Below, one piece after another: positions 8,618-17,541 of a stretch of 64,000 bases of DNA (position 1 is the stretch's first letter; each line of letters opens with the position of its first letter). Under the pieces are notes generated by a model. The model ran no database searches and was not told the origin of the DNA. It saw only the letters and a program-made list of their open reading frames with translations. The DNA lies in the NCBI GenBank assembly GCA_028818225.1, contig JAPPOG010000068.1, positions 1 to 64,000 of the forward strand, read 5' to 3'. Both the position numbers and the translations under genes were made by a program. This DNA comes from Gammaproteobacteria bacterium. Its GTDB lineage: Bacteria; Pseudomonadota; Gammaproteobacteria; Pseudomonadales; Pseudohongiellaceae.

Positions 8618-9598
8618 ATGAAAATAGCCATCATTGGTGCAGGAATCGCAGGCATTACAGTGGCCAGAGAGCTGACTGGAGCTGCTGAGGTCACTGTATT
8701 TGAAAAGTCCCGGGGCGTTGGTGGACGTATGTCAACCCGGCGCGAAGGCGATTGGCAGTTTGACCATGGTGCGCAATTTTTTACTGCACGGTCACCTCAG
8801 TTTCGTCAGTTTATTAATGAGCTGCGGGAAAATGAGGTAATCGCGGAATGGATTCCCAAAGTCGTTACCCTGCAAGCGGGAAAAAAGCCGTTCAAGCGAG
8901 AGTGGTTTGAACCTCATTATGTTGCTAAACCAGCAATGAACTCGTTGCTTAAATTCATGGCTGATGATCTTAATGTGCGCTTGCAAACCGCCATCGTTGA
9001 AATCAGCCAACAGAATGGGAGCTGGATACTTGCGGATGAGGGCGGGGCAGAGTTTGGTGACTATGATTCGGTTATCAGTGCATTACCCGCACCGCAATCC
9101 CTTGTGCTGCTGGCACAGCACTGCAAAGATTCAGAGGAATTAAAGAAGGTAAGATATTCGCCTTGTTTTGCTTTGATGTTGGGTTGCTCCAATTCATCAG
9201 GTCTGAATTTTGATGTGGCGGTAGTTCGTGAATCGCCTTTGGCATGGGTAGCTGTTAATGCCAGCCGCCCGGAAAGGTCTGATAATTCAGGGCTTATTGT
9301 GCACAGTGCCAATGAATGGGCAGAGGCAGCCTTTGACCAGGCAACTGAATGGGTGAATGCTCGGCTACTCAGAGCTATCGAGGATGTTTTAGGCCTGCAG
9401 GCAGGGCAATTTGAGCATATTGAATTGCAGCGATGGCGTTACGCCAGGGTAGAGGATGCATTAGCCCGGCCGTACCTGATGGATAAAGACAAAGGATTGG
9501 CAGCCTGCGGCGATTGGTGCCTGGGTAGCCGAGTTGAAGATGCATTCTTGAGCGGGCTGGCTTTAGCAGAGGGGATTAGGGAAGAATATAAAATTTAG
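8618..9598 (+). CDS. Renalase-like FAD-dependent oxidoreductase
   Basis: A 326-residue flavoprotein with an N-terminal dinucleotide-binding fold (IAIIGAGIAGITVARELTG) and the second FAD motif FEKSRGVGGRMSTRR, followed by FDHGAQFFTAR. The C-terminus has the ACGDWCLGSRVEDAFLSG signature that closes the FAD site. This is the bacterial renalase-like / NAD(P)-binding amine-oxidase family. Bacterial renalases oxidise the non-canonical alpha-dihydro forms of NAD(P)H; whether this one does is inference. Such genes recur with photolyase, SDR and DUF523 genes, as here. Confidence 0.88.
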   Translation: MKIAIIGAGIAGITVARELTGAAEVTVFEKSRGVGGRMSTRREGDWQFDHGAQFFTARSPQFRQFINELRENEVIAEWIPKVVTLQAGKKPFKREWFEPHYVAKPAMNSLLKFMADDLNVRLQTAIVEISQQNGSWILADEGGAEFGDYDSVISALPAPQSLVLLAQHCKDSEELKKVRYSPCFALMLGCSNSSGLNFDVAVVRESPLAWVAVNASRPERSDNSGLIVHSANEWAEAAFDQATEWVNARLLRAIEDVLGLQAGQFEHIELQRWRYARVEDALARPYLMDKDKGLAACGDWCLGSRVEDAFLSGLALAEGIREEYKI

Positions 9599-9701
9599 GT
9601 ATTTTTTGAAAAGGCCATATTTCGCAACAGCCCGGATTCTTCTCATGCTGATTTTAATCAAATGCATCAATAATATAGTACTGAGTGCGGTATTGCCGGG
9701 T

Positions 9702-10871
9702 TTAAAGCGCGCTCTCTAATAATTCATGAATGGGTGATCCCATGGCAGGATTATAGTTGCGGAAGTCCTCATCCAATAATTCCATTAATGTCGCGGCTAT
9801 GCGATCAGAAGTGAGGCAGTTAGCGCCGGTCCGCAGAAGGCCTGTATCCGCCACTCCCGGGCCCACAGCCGCCAGCCAGGTTGCCTCAGAGCCAACAATG
9901 CCATCGCTATAGTGCGTTAATCCGCTGTTTGGCCGCTGGGTTGCCGCTTGACTCGAATGATGCATCCATGAGGCGAGCGGGTTTTCGCCGCGCCCATGAT
10001 CAACTGTTATAAAAAGAACTGTGTTGTCGCGATACTGCTCCATCGACTGAAGGGTGGTCCATATTTCTTCAATAAAGCGATCGGTCCTGTGGGCTGCATA
10101 AATGTACTGGTCATACTCGCCATCATGGGCAAAGTCATCGGTTTCGCCGTAGCTTATGAAAAGGACTTTAGGCCGTTCTCTGCGCAAATAGGAGAGCGCA
10201 TACTGATGAGTGAAAAAATCATTACGTACAGTCGGCCAGGGTGTGGGGATATCTGTTTGCATCCTGTTAAGCAATGATTCATATTCATCGGCAGGGTTCG
10301 GTTCTATGGAAAATGCATTGACATGAATTCCGCTTCTTTCCACATTGAAGATAAAAGGAAAGACATCCCAGGAAGCAAATGCGGCCGTTTGGCCTGCATA
10401 TACGGAATTGCTTTCCAGCAATTCCAGAAAAGTAATCTCAGTATTTGGAATTTTGGCATTAGAGACTATGGAAGGATTTACTACGCCAGTGAGAATTTCT
10501 GAATAACCTGGATAGGAAAAATACCAGTTGTTGCTGACAGCGGCACAGGAATTTTGTAATCGATTACCGACATAGCTTCCCTGGGCAAAAACAGTATTGT
10601 GCAAGAAAGGAAGTAATGTTTTTGCCCGCTCACTTGAATCGCTTCTCCAGAATTGCTGCATTAGTTGTTCTGTTTGCACAGAATACTCTGAATGCATGGC
10701 TAGATTTTCATCAATTCCGCCAAAAACTTCCTGCCAGCGCAAGCCATCAAAGGTAATCAGCACAGCATTCTCAGCGCTGTAAATTTTAACTGGCAGTAAA
10801 AAAGTCAACGCACAAAACAATTTCAGCATAGTGCTCATGATTATCGGGAGTAGATTTAATCTATAAATCAT
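9702..10871 (-). CDS. Exported alkaline-phosphatase-superfamily protein
   Basis: About 389 residues with an N-terminal export signal (MLKLFCALTFLLPVKIYSA) and an alkaline-phosphatase-superfamily metal-binding core: LITFDGLRWQEVFGG supplies the first Asp, and FITVDHGRGE supplies the late Asp-His pair. GETDDFAHDGEYDQY holds further metal ligands. The ORF-track start is a TTG; I take the ATG two codons later, and an ATG at 10838 is also possible. It could be a phosphodiesterase, phosphatase or sulfatase-like hydrolase. It is the downstream member of a pair with 10908-11921, 36 bp apart, the two being only distantly similar. Confidence 0.82.
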   Translation of the reverse strand: MIYRLNLLPIIMSTMLKLFCALTFLLPVKIYSAENAVLITFDGLRWQEVFGGIDENLAMHSEYSVQTEQLMQQFWRSDSSERAKTLLPFLHNTVFAQGSYVGNRLQNSCAAVSNNWYFSYPGYSEILTGVVNPSIVSNAKIPNTEITFLELLESNSVYAGQTAAFASWDVFPFIFNVERSGIHVNAFSIEPNPADEYESLLNRMQTDIPTPWPTVRNDFFTHQYALSYLRRERPKVLFISYGETDDFAHDGEYDQYIYAAHRTDRFIEEIWTTLQSMEQYRDNTVLFITVDHGRGENPLASWMHHSSQAATQRPNSGLTHYSDGIVGSEATWLAAVGPGVADTGLLRTGANCLTSDRIAATLMELLDEDFRNYNPAMGSPIHELLESAL

Positions 10872-10907
10872 TTTCAATTACTGCAAAGTAGGTCTGTCCT
10901 GATTTGT

Positions 10908-11921
10908 TTATTGTTTATCAATAAAAGCTTCACCATCCAGCTGCGCTTCAATTACTTCGGGTATGCTTAACTGCAAATGTTTTGCAATAGAAGGTAGCAC
11001 ATCGACAATCGCGGGAGTTCCATAAAAGTTGGGCTGGAGGAATTGGCTGTTGGTGGCTATCCAGATCTTTCGTTCACGCTCACTTTGGCCGCCATGGCTT
11101 CTTCCGGTTTCGACGTCCCGGCCATGATCGGTGGTAATTACTATTAGCCAGTCTTCCTCCATGGACTCTTGTCGGTGTTTTACAGCTTGCCAGATTTTGC
11201 CGATGTTGCCATCCATCAGCGTTACTGCCGCGGTCATCTCCTCACCATCACCGTATCTATGGCCCACGTCATCAGTGTATTGCAAATAAACCCAGGACAG
11301 GTCAGGCCCGATCTCTTGAATATAGCGTTCAGCCTCATCGCTGACTAACTGATCTATCAACTTTATATGGTTGCTCTCATCATCATGGGGAAAACGTTCT
11401 TCGTCCAGTTCGAAACCATCGAAGTAGTAATCGAGTTTAATGCCGCCAGCGTCCGGCAGTCCGTCACCTAATAAGCGAGTTCGATTATCTAGCCAGGTTG
11501 AGAATAAGGCGGTTTGTAAACTCGTATCATGGTTCTTCACAATTCTGAAAATATCCCAGTACTGGTAATCAGGATTCTCAATTGAGTTGTTATACACATT
11601 ATGCTTGTTGGCCCAGGTGCCGGTGAGAAGAGAGTTGTAGCCTACTGCAGACACCGTCGGGCTTTCGGTCGGTCCATCAACTTCACCGCCGACAAAGGCG
11701 TTTGTGTAACCGCCTGTGCTGGCTATTTCATCGATAAATGGTGTGTGGGTAGATTCAATCACATCGGCAGGAATGCCATCGACAATCAGGAAGATTGCCT
11801 TGGGCGTTGGCGCTTGCTCTGCTCTCAATGAGTAGATTGCCGCCAAGAGCAGGGCGATTAACACGGCACCTGTGGCAAACTGCTTGCTTAGTTCTGATAA
11901 GCCTGAAAGGCGTTCGCTCAT
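10908..11921 (-). CDS. Membrane-anchored phosphodiesterase/nucleotide-pyrophosphatase-like protein
   Basis: This 337-residue protein belongs to the type I phosphodiesterase / alkaline-phosphatase superfamily. It has a hydrophobic anchor (ATGAVLIALLLAAIYSL) and metal-ligand motifs IFLIVDGIPADVI, YTDDVGHRYGDG and ITTDHGRDVETGRSHGG. The ATG at 11921 (SERLSGL) is preferred to the upstream TTG of the ORF track. The nucleophile is probably in the segment SPTVSAVGYNSLLTG. Substrate unknown. It is transcribed with the second superfamily member at 9702, giving a two-gene hydrolase unit. Confidence 0.82.
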   Translation of the reverse strand: MSERLSGLSELSKQFATGAVLIALLLAAIYSLRAEQAPTPKAIFLIVDGIPADVIESTHTPFIDEIASTGGYTNAFVGGEVDGPTESPTVSAVGYNSLLTGTWANKHNVYNNSIENPDYQYWDIFRIVKNHDTSLQTALFSTWLDNRTRLLGDGLPDAGGIKLDYYFDGFELDEERFPHDDESNHIKLIDQLVSDEAERYIQEIGPDLSWVYLQYTDDVGHRYGDGEEMTAAVTLMDGNIGKIWQAVKHRQESMEEDWLIVITTDHGRDVETGRSHGGQSERERKIWIATNSQFLQPNFYGTPAIVDVLPSIAKHLQLSIPEVIEAQLDGEAFIDKQ

Positions 11922-12006
11922 GCTAATTCCATTCAACTAATAAAAGATACAGAGAAAAATTGATTCAATGACCAATCCAATTTTCGTGTCTGCTTGAGGA
12001 TTTGCC

Positions 12007-12020
12007 AAATAAATCTGTTC
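12007..12020 (+). repeat. AAATAAATCTGTTC intergenic motif, copy a
   Basis: One of several dispersed short intergenic copies of AAATAAATCTGT[CT]C. This copy lies about 90 bp upstream of the BCCT-like gene; copy b in the same orientation lies just after the following GMC gene, so the pair is bracketed. Confidence 0.5.
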
Positions 12021-12111
12021 TATACCTACACTCTTATACAGCAATCACACTTGAGCTGATAGACTTGCTTTTTGCCTTGCGCACTAATCACGCATTTAAT
12101 TTCAACTAATT

Positions 12112-13245
12112 ATGCAAGTTGTACTGTCTGTAGCCGTTATCGCGGTGCTAATAATGTCTCTGTTGCTGGTATGCCGCTGGGGCAACCTGATTCTTACGGG
12201 GTATACGCCAACCCGTTTCTTTGCCTTCTTCGCGATATTATTTACCTCGGGGCTGGATGTGGGACTCATCATGTTTCCTTTGACAGAATTTCCTGTGTAT
12301 GAAGCCGAGGAGGCTTACGGCTTTACTAATCCCCTGGCCATCGAGTTTGGTTTCTGGGGCTTTTTTATCTGGATATTTTATTTTTTTACCACCTTTTATT
12401 TTTGTGTGGTTGAGCCGCGCCTGAAAATATTTGAGATACCCTGGGTGAAACTTGTTAACAACGGCATTGTGATCACTACCTGTGCGTTTACCGGTTACTT
12501 GTTTTTAACTTACTTGCCGGATTACCTGAATAATCTCTCGCCCATCCTGCAGTTTGGCATTGTTGCCCTGGTGTTGTTGGCGGCCGTGTATTCGAGCACC
12601 GATATTCGCTATGTGAAAATTCTCAGTCTGTCGTCCACCTGGTTATTCTTTTCCTTAATACTTGTTATGTGGGTATTCGGAGGCCTGGGTATCACCGGAC
12701 TGGCGTCAAACCTGATGCAACTGAGTGGCTATTTCGGCAACCTGCATCGCTTCATTTTGCCATTCTCTGATTATCATGCGTTTTACCTGTTCTGGTGGTT
12801 TGCCTGGAGCATCATGATCGGCCAGTTTGTTTCCCGTTTTGTCGGGGGTTTACCTACCTGGCAACTGCTGTTGGCACTGCTGGTTATTCCATCGATTCCA
12901 ATCGCCTTATGGTTCTCTGTACTTTTTGGTGTGTATGAGCAGGGCAGGGATATTTCCGGTTTCATGAATGGTTTTATGTTGCTGGTGGGTGTCCTGTTCG
13001 TTGTTAATTCGCTGGATTCGCTCACCCGTTTGTACACCACTAATCTGCAATTAACTGTTGAGCGTTTCGGTCGGCTTAAGTACATCGCCATGCACTGGCT
13101 GCTACTCTACAGTCTCATTCTTTTTTATCAATTCACGCCACTGCAAATCGAATGGATTGGTTTAGTGGTTATCATGCTTTATACAGTTATCGCTGCACTG
13201 ATAGTCTTGCAGCGTCATCATCTGTTGCCAGCCGCTACCAAGTAA
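12112..13245 (+). CDS. Short, divergent BCCT-family transporter
   Basis: A 377-residue protein with about ten hydrophobic helices. Two regions align by eye with betaine/choline/carnitine transporters. [25 protein letters not shown] corresponds to the conserved AMLF-AGMGIGL-FWGVAEP helix, and [20 protein letters not shown] corresponds to the WxxWWxxW(S/A)-FxGxFxARxS helix of the substrate site. Usual BCCT proteins have about 500 or more residues, so this one is short, apparently missing N- and C-terminal helices. It ends 20 bp before a GMC oxidoreductase resembling choline dehydrogenase, suggesting import and oxidation of a choline-like compound. Family assignment is by motif only. Confidence 0.68.
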   Translation: MQVVLSVAVIAVLIMSLLLVCRWGNLILTGYTPTRFFAFFAILFTSGLDVGLIMFPLTEFPVYEAEEAYGFTNPLAIEFGFWGFFIWIFYFFTTFYFCVVEPRLKIFEIPWVKLVNNGIVITTCAFTGYLFLTYLPDYLNNLSPILQFGIVALVLLAAVYSSTDIRYVKILSLSSTWLFFSLILVMWVFGGLGITGLASNLMQLSGYFGNLHRFILPFSDYHAFYLFWWFAWSIMIGQFVSRFVGGLPTWQLLLALLVIPSIPIALWFSVLFGVYEQGRDISGFMNGFMLLVGVLFVVNSLDSLTRLYTTNLQLTVERFGRLKYIAMHWLLLYSLILFYQFTPLQIEWIGLVVIMLYTVIAALIVLQRHHLLPAATK

Positions 13246-13265
13246 GTCAGGAAAAAATAATTGCT

Positions 13266-14927
13266 GTGAATGAATTTGATTTTATTATTGTCGGGGCCGG
13301 TTCCGCGGGCTGCGTGTTAGCTAACCGCCTCTCGGCCAATCCTGCCCACCGGGTCTTATTGATCGAAGCAGGGGGTAGTGACAAACATATCCTCGTGCAG
13401 ATGCCCACTGCACTCTCTTATCCCATGGCCATGGACCGTTTTAACTGGGGCTACCATTCTGAACCGGAACCGGGCCTGGATGGCAGGCGGATCTCCTGTC
13501 CGCGGGGAAAAGGACTGGGTGGTACATCTTCGATTAACGGCATGGTCTATGTGCGTGGTAATGCCCATGACTTTGAAGAATGGGAGTCCCTGGGGGCGAA
13601 GGGCTGGGGCTATCGCGACTGCCTGCCTTATTTCAAGCGAGCCGAAAGCTGGATCGGGGGAGAGGATACTTACCGTGGCGGAGAGGGCCCGCTCAAGGTA
13701 AATGCCGGAAACGACATGCGCCTAAACCCACTGTACCGGGCCTTTATCGATGCCGGCATCGAAGCTGGCTATCCGGAGACCAGCGATTACAACGGTGAAC
13801 AGCAGGAAGGCTTCGGGCCCATGCACATGACCGTGGGTAATGGCGTGAGGGAATCCACTTCGCGCGCCTATTTAAAACCGGTTAAGCATCGTGCCAATCT
13901 GGAAGTGATGACCAACGCCCTGGTGCATCGCATTGAAATTGAAAACGGGCGCGCCGCAGGAGTTGTGCTTGAACGCGGTGGACAACTCTCTTCAATCCGG
14001 GCACAGAATGAAGTGATTCTGTCTGCCGGTACTATCGGTTCACCGACTCTCTTGCAACTTTCCGGAATTGGCAGTGAAGCTTGTCTTGCTGACGCAAATA
14101 TAAAACCTGTGCATCTGTTACCCGGGGTTGGTGAAAACCTGCAGGATCACCTGGAAGTATATTTTCAGTTTCACTGTAAACAGCCCGTAAGTTTGAATAA
14201 CAAACTCAACTTGTTCAGTAAGGGTTTAATCGGTGCTCAGTGGCTTCTATTCAGGAGTGGTCTGGGTGCGACCAATCATTTCGAATCCTGTGCCTTTATT
14301 CGCTCTCGGGCCGGATTAAAATCGCCGGATATTCAATATCACTTCCTGCCTGCAGCGATGCGTTATGACGGCACCCCTTCAACCAAGGGCCATGGTTTTC
14401 AGGTGCATGTCGGTCCAAACAAACCAAAGAGCAGAGGTTATGTGCGCATTACCAGTGCCGAGGCGAAATCATCACCGCGCATTCTGTTTAATTACTACCA
14501 GCAGGATGAGGATATTCAGGCCTGGCGACAATGTATTCGTCTTACGCGGGAGATCATGACGCAGCCCGCCATGGATGCCTATCGGGGTGAAGAACTCCAA
14601 CCGGGGCTGGCGGTACAGAGTGATGCAGAAATAGACGGCTGGGTTAAGCAAAACGTCGAGAGTGCCTATCACCCGGCTGGTACCTGCCGCATGGGCAGTG
14701 CGGAGGATACAATGGCCGTTGTCGATCCGGACTGTCGCGTGTTGGGGATACAAAACCTGCGGGTGGTGGATGCTTCAGTTTTTCCTAGCCTGCCCAATGG
14801 CAACATTAACGCGCCGGTTATTATGGTGGCAGAAAAAATGGTGGATAAGATCCTGGGCCAGCCGCCGCTGCCGGCTGCGGACGTGCCAATCAGAATGCCG
14901 CCGAATTGGGAAACTCGCCAGCGATAG
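13266..14927 (+). CDS. GMC oxidoreductase, choline-dehydrogenase-like
   Basis: A 553-residue FAD-dependent GMC enzyme, close to the length of E. coli BetA. It has the FAD loop [18 protein letters not shown], the GMC signatures [20 protein letters not shown] and [18 protein letters not shown], and the catalytic His region [13 protein letters not shown] and [17 protein letters not shown]. The ORF track begins inside the previous gene; I choose the GTG at 13266, with AGGAAAA upstream and the FAD motif right after the start. The neighbouring BCCT-like transporter makes a choline or other alcohol substrate plausible. No betaine-aldehyde dehydrogenase or BetI regulator is in the window, so osmoprotectant synthesis is not established. 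Confidence 0.9.
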   Translation: MNEFDFIIVGAGSAGCVLANRLSANPAHRVLLIEAGGSDKHILVQMPTALSYPMAMDRFNWGYHSEPEPGLDGRRISCPRGKGLGGTSSINGMVYVRGNAHDFEEWESLGAKGWGYRDCLPYFKRAESWIGGEDTYRGGEGPLKVNAGNDMRLNPLYRAFIDAGIEAGYPETSDYNGEQQEGFGPMHMTVGNGVRESTSRAYLKPVKHRANLEVMTNALVHRIEIENGRAAGVVLERGGQLSSIRAQNEVILSAGTIGSPTLLQLSGIGSEACLADANIKPVHLLPGVGENLQDHLEVYFQFHCKQPVSLNNKLNLFSKGLIGAQWLLFRSGLGATNHFESCAFIRSRAGLKSPDIQYHFLPAAMRYDGTPSTKGHGFQVHVGPNKPKSRGYVRITSAEAKSSPRILFNYYQQDEDIQAWRQCIRLTREIMTQPAMDAYRGEELQPGLAVQSDAEIDGWVKQNVESAYHPAGTCRMGSAEDTMAVVDPDCRVLGIQNLRVVDASVFPSLPNGNINAPVIMVAEKMVDKILGQPPLPAADVPIRMPPNWETRQR

Positions 14928-15308
14928 ATCGCGGTAAAGTATTGGATGGTTTCGGCAAAATAAATCTGTCCCCGGTAATCTGGTTATTATCCTGACGCGA
15001 CCGCATCGCTTCCGACGCAGATCTGAGTTCGGGGTAGGCTGCGGGTTCCCGGGGAGGATTTTGGGGATTGTCCTTGCAACCGAACAGGCCAGGATTATTG
15101 CAACCAGCGGCTCTCTGCAATTGCTAACAGCTGGATATGCTAAACAGGGTGGCGAGAGACAGCAGGTACTTGCGCGTTTATACCTGAACAAACCGCACAC
15201 GCTGAAAAATTATTCAAGTGAATTTCAGCAAAGGCGGTTAACTCTGTCTTGCCATCCTGGCCACATTTTTTAGTTGATCCGCCTGCTTGAGTCCGTCGTA
15301 TATACGAT
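14928..15308. other. Intergenic gap after the GMC gene
   Basis: About 380 bp without a credible gene. It holds the AAATAAATCTGTCCCC motif near its left end and otherwise GC-rich, non-repetitive sequence. The 70- and 141-residue ORFs here overlap each other on opposite strands and have no recognisable features. Confidence 0.5.
14958..14973 (+). repeat. AAATAAATCTGTCCCC intergenic motif, copy b
   Basis: A second copy, in the same orientation as copy a, 30 bp after the GMC stop codon. It shares 13 of the first 14 bases with copy a. Confidence 0.55.
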
Positions 15309-15860
15309 ATGAAACAATTATCCTTTATTACGGCGCTTTGTATTTTGATCAGTCAACCCGCTGCTGCAAACCTGCTCACAGCCTTCGATGGCAGTGAAGG
15401 CGACATTCGCTGGCGCGTGGTCAACGACAATGTCATGGGCGGACGCTCCGATGGTGGCTTTAAAATAGATACCGGCTCGCTGCTCTTTACCGGTGCAACC
15501 AATACCCGTGGCGGTGGCTTCTCATCGATTCGCAGCGTTCCCCAGGCAATCGCCCTGCCGCAAGCGGCTCAGGGGTTTGAGCTCAAGCTGAAAGGCGATG
15601 GCCGCACTTACACCTTTCGCGTCGTCACCTCCGCTAACGTCACTTACTGGGCGGAATTTCCGACTACCGAGGAGTGGGGTAACGTGCAGGTGCCCTTTGC
15701 GCGCTTCAAGCCAAGATGGCGTGGCCGATTACTGGATGGCCCTCAGCTGGATCCCACCGATATCGTCAGCATCGGCTTGATGATTTATGACGGACGAGAT
15801 GGCGAATTCCTGCTGGAGGTGGACTGGATCGGCTTCTACGAACAGGGCCTTTCCAGCTAG
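15309..15860 (+). CDS. Exported CIA30-family protein
   Basis: This 183-residue protein has a signal peptide (to about residue 20, ending PAAA) and a CIA30 / galactose-binding-like beta-sandwich. The family signature is RWRVVNDNVMGGRSDGGF, with FSSIRSVP and a C-terminal DIVSIGLMIYDGRDGEF strand. Mitochondrial CIA30 assists complex I assembly; bacterial exported forms have no established role. A complex I function should not be assumed here, since no nuo genes are nearby. It is isolated by flanking intergenic gaps. Confidence 0.87.
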   Translation: MKQLSFITALCILISQPAAANLLTAFDGSEGDIRWRVVNDNVMGGRSDGGFKIDTGSLLFTGATNTRGGGFSSIRSVPQAIALPQAAQGFELKLKGDGRTYTFRVVTSANVTYWAEFPTTEEWGNVQVPFARFKPRWRGRLLDGPQLDPTDIVSIGLMIYDGRDGEFLLEVDWIGFYEQGLSS

Positions 15861-16114
15861 CGGTTTTGGTTATTCCCTGAGGCTGCCAACTCATCCCCCT
15901 GTCAGCGTCCTGACACATTCTCCGATTCTCTGCCGGTGGCGCCCACGTTAATTGGCTGCCAGGCAAGCAGAGCACGAATTGAATGCGGGCTGTTCCGCAT
16001 ACTGTGCTACCCCATTTAACGAGTAGGGAGGTCGATGCGAGACAGCGCCGTCTATCCACTGCCAAAGTTCTGTCAGCACAGGGTTAACAGGGCCAGATCT
16101 GACTTCTTTGCCAT

Positions 16115-16130
16115 AAATAAATCTGTCCCT
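16115..16130 (+). repeat. AAATAAATCTGTCCCT intergenic motif, copy c
   Basis: The third copy, 10 bp past the stop codon of the NHL-propeller gene. Together with inverted copy d at 17350-17364 it exactly brackets that gene. Confidence 0.6.
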
Positions 16131-16139
16131 GTTCAAACA

Positions 16140-17333
16140 CTAGTTAAGCAAAGTACCGGCCGGCCAGGCTGGGCCGTTGCGCATTTGATCCAGTGGTCGT
16201 AAACCCCGATAAGCAAATTTCTGCACGCGCTTGCCTTCGTAGGTTTCCGTTGTGTAAAAATTGCCCTCGGAATCGCTGACGATGCTATGGGTGCCGTAGA
16301 ACAGGCCAGGTTGTCGGCCGCCTTCACCGATGACATACATCACTTCCAGTGAGTCACGGTGTACAACATGCACCTTCATGTTGGAGCCGTCAGCGACGTA
16401 GATAAACTCCTGGTCTTCGTCCGAGGAAAAAGCAATGTCCCAGGTTGCGCCTGCGCCAACAGTCATGGGGGCAATTTGTGCTTCTTTTATATAGGTGCCA
16501 TCTGGTCGAAACACCTGGATGCGATCTGCTCCTCGGTCACACACATAAATGAGCCCGTCATTGGACGGCTCGGCGCAATGTACCGGGCCAACATATTGTT
16601 GCGGTAAGGGCTCGCCAGGGGTGTAAACCACACGGTCATCCGAAGGCCGATTACCGTAGGCTCCCCAGTAGCGCTTAAAGGCGCCAGTGGCAACATCCAC
16701 CACAGCTACCCGCTTGTTGCCGTAGCCGTCAGCAAAATACGCTTCATTGGCGTCCGCATCGATGGCGATTTCTGCCACGCGGCTGAAATGTGTGGTGGCA
16801 TTACTGTCCACCGGTTCGCCGGGATAACCAATTTCCCGCACAAACTGGCCGTCGCGGGTAAACACCAGCACATGGGAATCGCCGCCGCCATTACCGCCAA
16901 TCCAGACGTCGCCATTTGGTGCGATCTCAATGCCATGGTTTGAGGCAGGCCAGGTATAGCCCTCCCCGGGGCCGCCCCAGGCATTCACCACATTGCCATT
17001 GGGATCAAATTCAATGATAGGTGGCGCCGCGGTACAGCAATCGGCGATGCCGTTGTCGATGCCGATTTCCTGGGTGGCAAAATTCCCGTCATCATTTCTG
17101 TGAACGATGTAAACGTGGTCGCGGGCATCGACCGCCACACCAATGGTGCTACCCAGAATCCATTTATTGGGCAGGGGTTGGGGCCAGAATGGATCGACCT
17201 CAAAATGGGGCACCATCCGGTTATTGCTGGCCGCGGTTGCTGAATCCTGCAAATTGCTCTGGGCAACACCCAGTGCGACAAACAATGCGAGAGCCAGGGC
17301 GGAAGTTACAATTGAACGTTTGTGTTTTTGCAT
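16140..17333 (-). CDS. Exported NHL-repeat beta-propeller protein
   Basis: A 397-residue secreted propeller. A signal peptide (ALALALFVALGVAQS) is followed by repeated NHL-type strands such as IGVAVDARDHVYIVHR, GIEIAPNGDVWIGG, IYVCDRGADRIQVFRPDG and HSIVSDSEGNFYTTETYEGKRVQKF. The arrangement is like the six-bladed propeller of peptidylglycine alpha-hydroxyglycine lyase, but lyase activity is not shown. AAGGCC lies upstream of the ATG. The gene is bracketed by inverted copies of the AAATAAATCTGTCCCT motif, hinting it was acquired or moved as a unit (inference). Confidence 0.83.
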   Translation of the reverse strand: MQKHKRSIVTSALALALFVALGVAQSNLQDSATAASNNRMVPHFEVDPFWPQPLPNKWILGSTIGVAVDARDHVYIVHRNDDGNFATQEIGIDNGIADCCTAAPPIIEFDPNGNVVNAWGGPGEGYTWPASNHGIEIAPNGDVWIGGNGGGDSHVLVFTRDGQFVREIGYPGEPVDSNATTHFSRVAEIAIDADANEAYFADGYGNKRVAVVDVATGAFKRYWGAYGNRPSDDRVVYTPGEPLPQQYVGPVHCAEPSNDGLIYVCDRGADRIQVFRPDGTYIKEAQIAPMTVGAGATWDIAFSSDEDQEFIYVADGSNMKVHVVHRDSLEVMYVIGEGGRQPGLFYGTHSIVSDSEGNFYTTETYEGKRVQKFAYRGLRPLDQMRNGPAWPAGTLLN

Positions 17334-17349
17334 GGCTTGGCCTTTTTAT

Positions 17350-17364
17350 AGGGACAGATTTATT
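17350..17364 (-). repeat. AAATAAATCTGTCCCT-type motif, inverted copy d
   Basis: AGGGACAGATTTATT on the plus strand is the reverse complement of the copy-c motif over 15 bases. It sits 16 bp upstream of the NHL gene's start codon. Confidence 0.6.
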
Positions 17365-17541
17365 GTTAGTTATGCGTTTGACTGGGCGCGCGCTGCTTGT
17401 TACTTGTTTCAATGCCCAGTGCTATCTCATCGAAGAACAGCGAATTGCTAGTTAGCTGATTGCGGGCGCGCGCCGCGTATGCGTTCGGTCACCTTGGAAT
17501 GTACTGCCTTATCGCTACATTGTCGATAACAAGCCTGCCGA

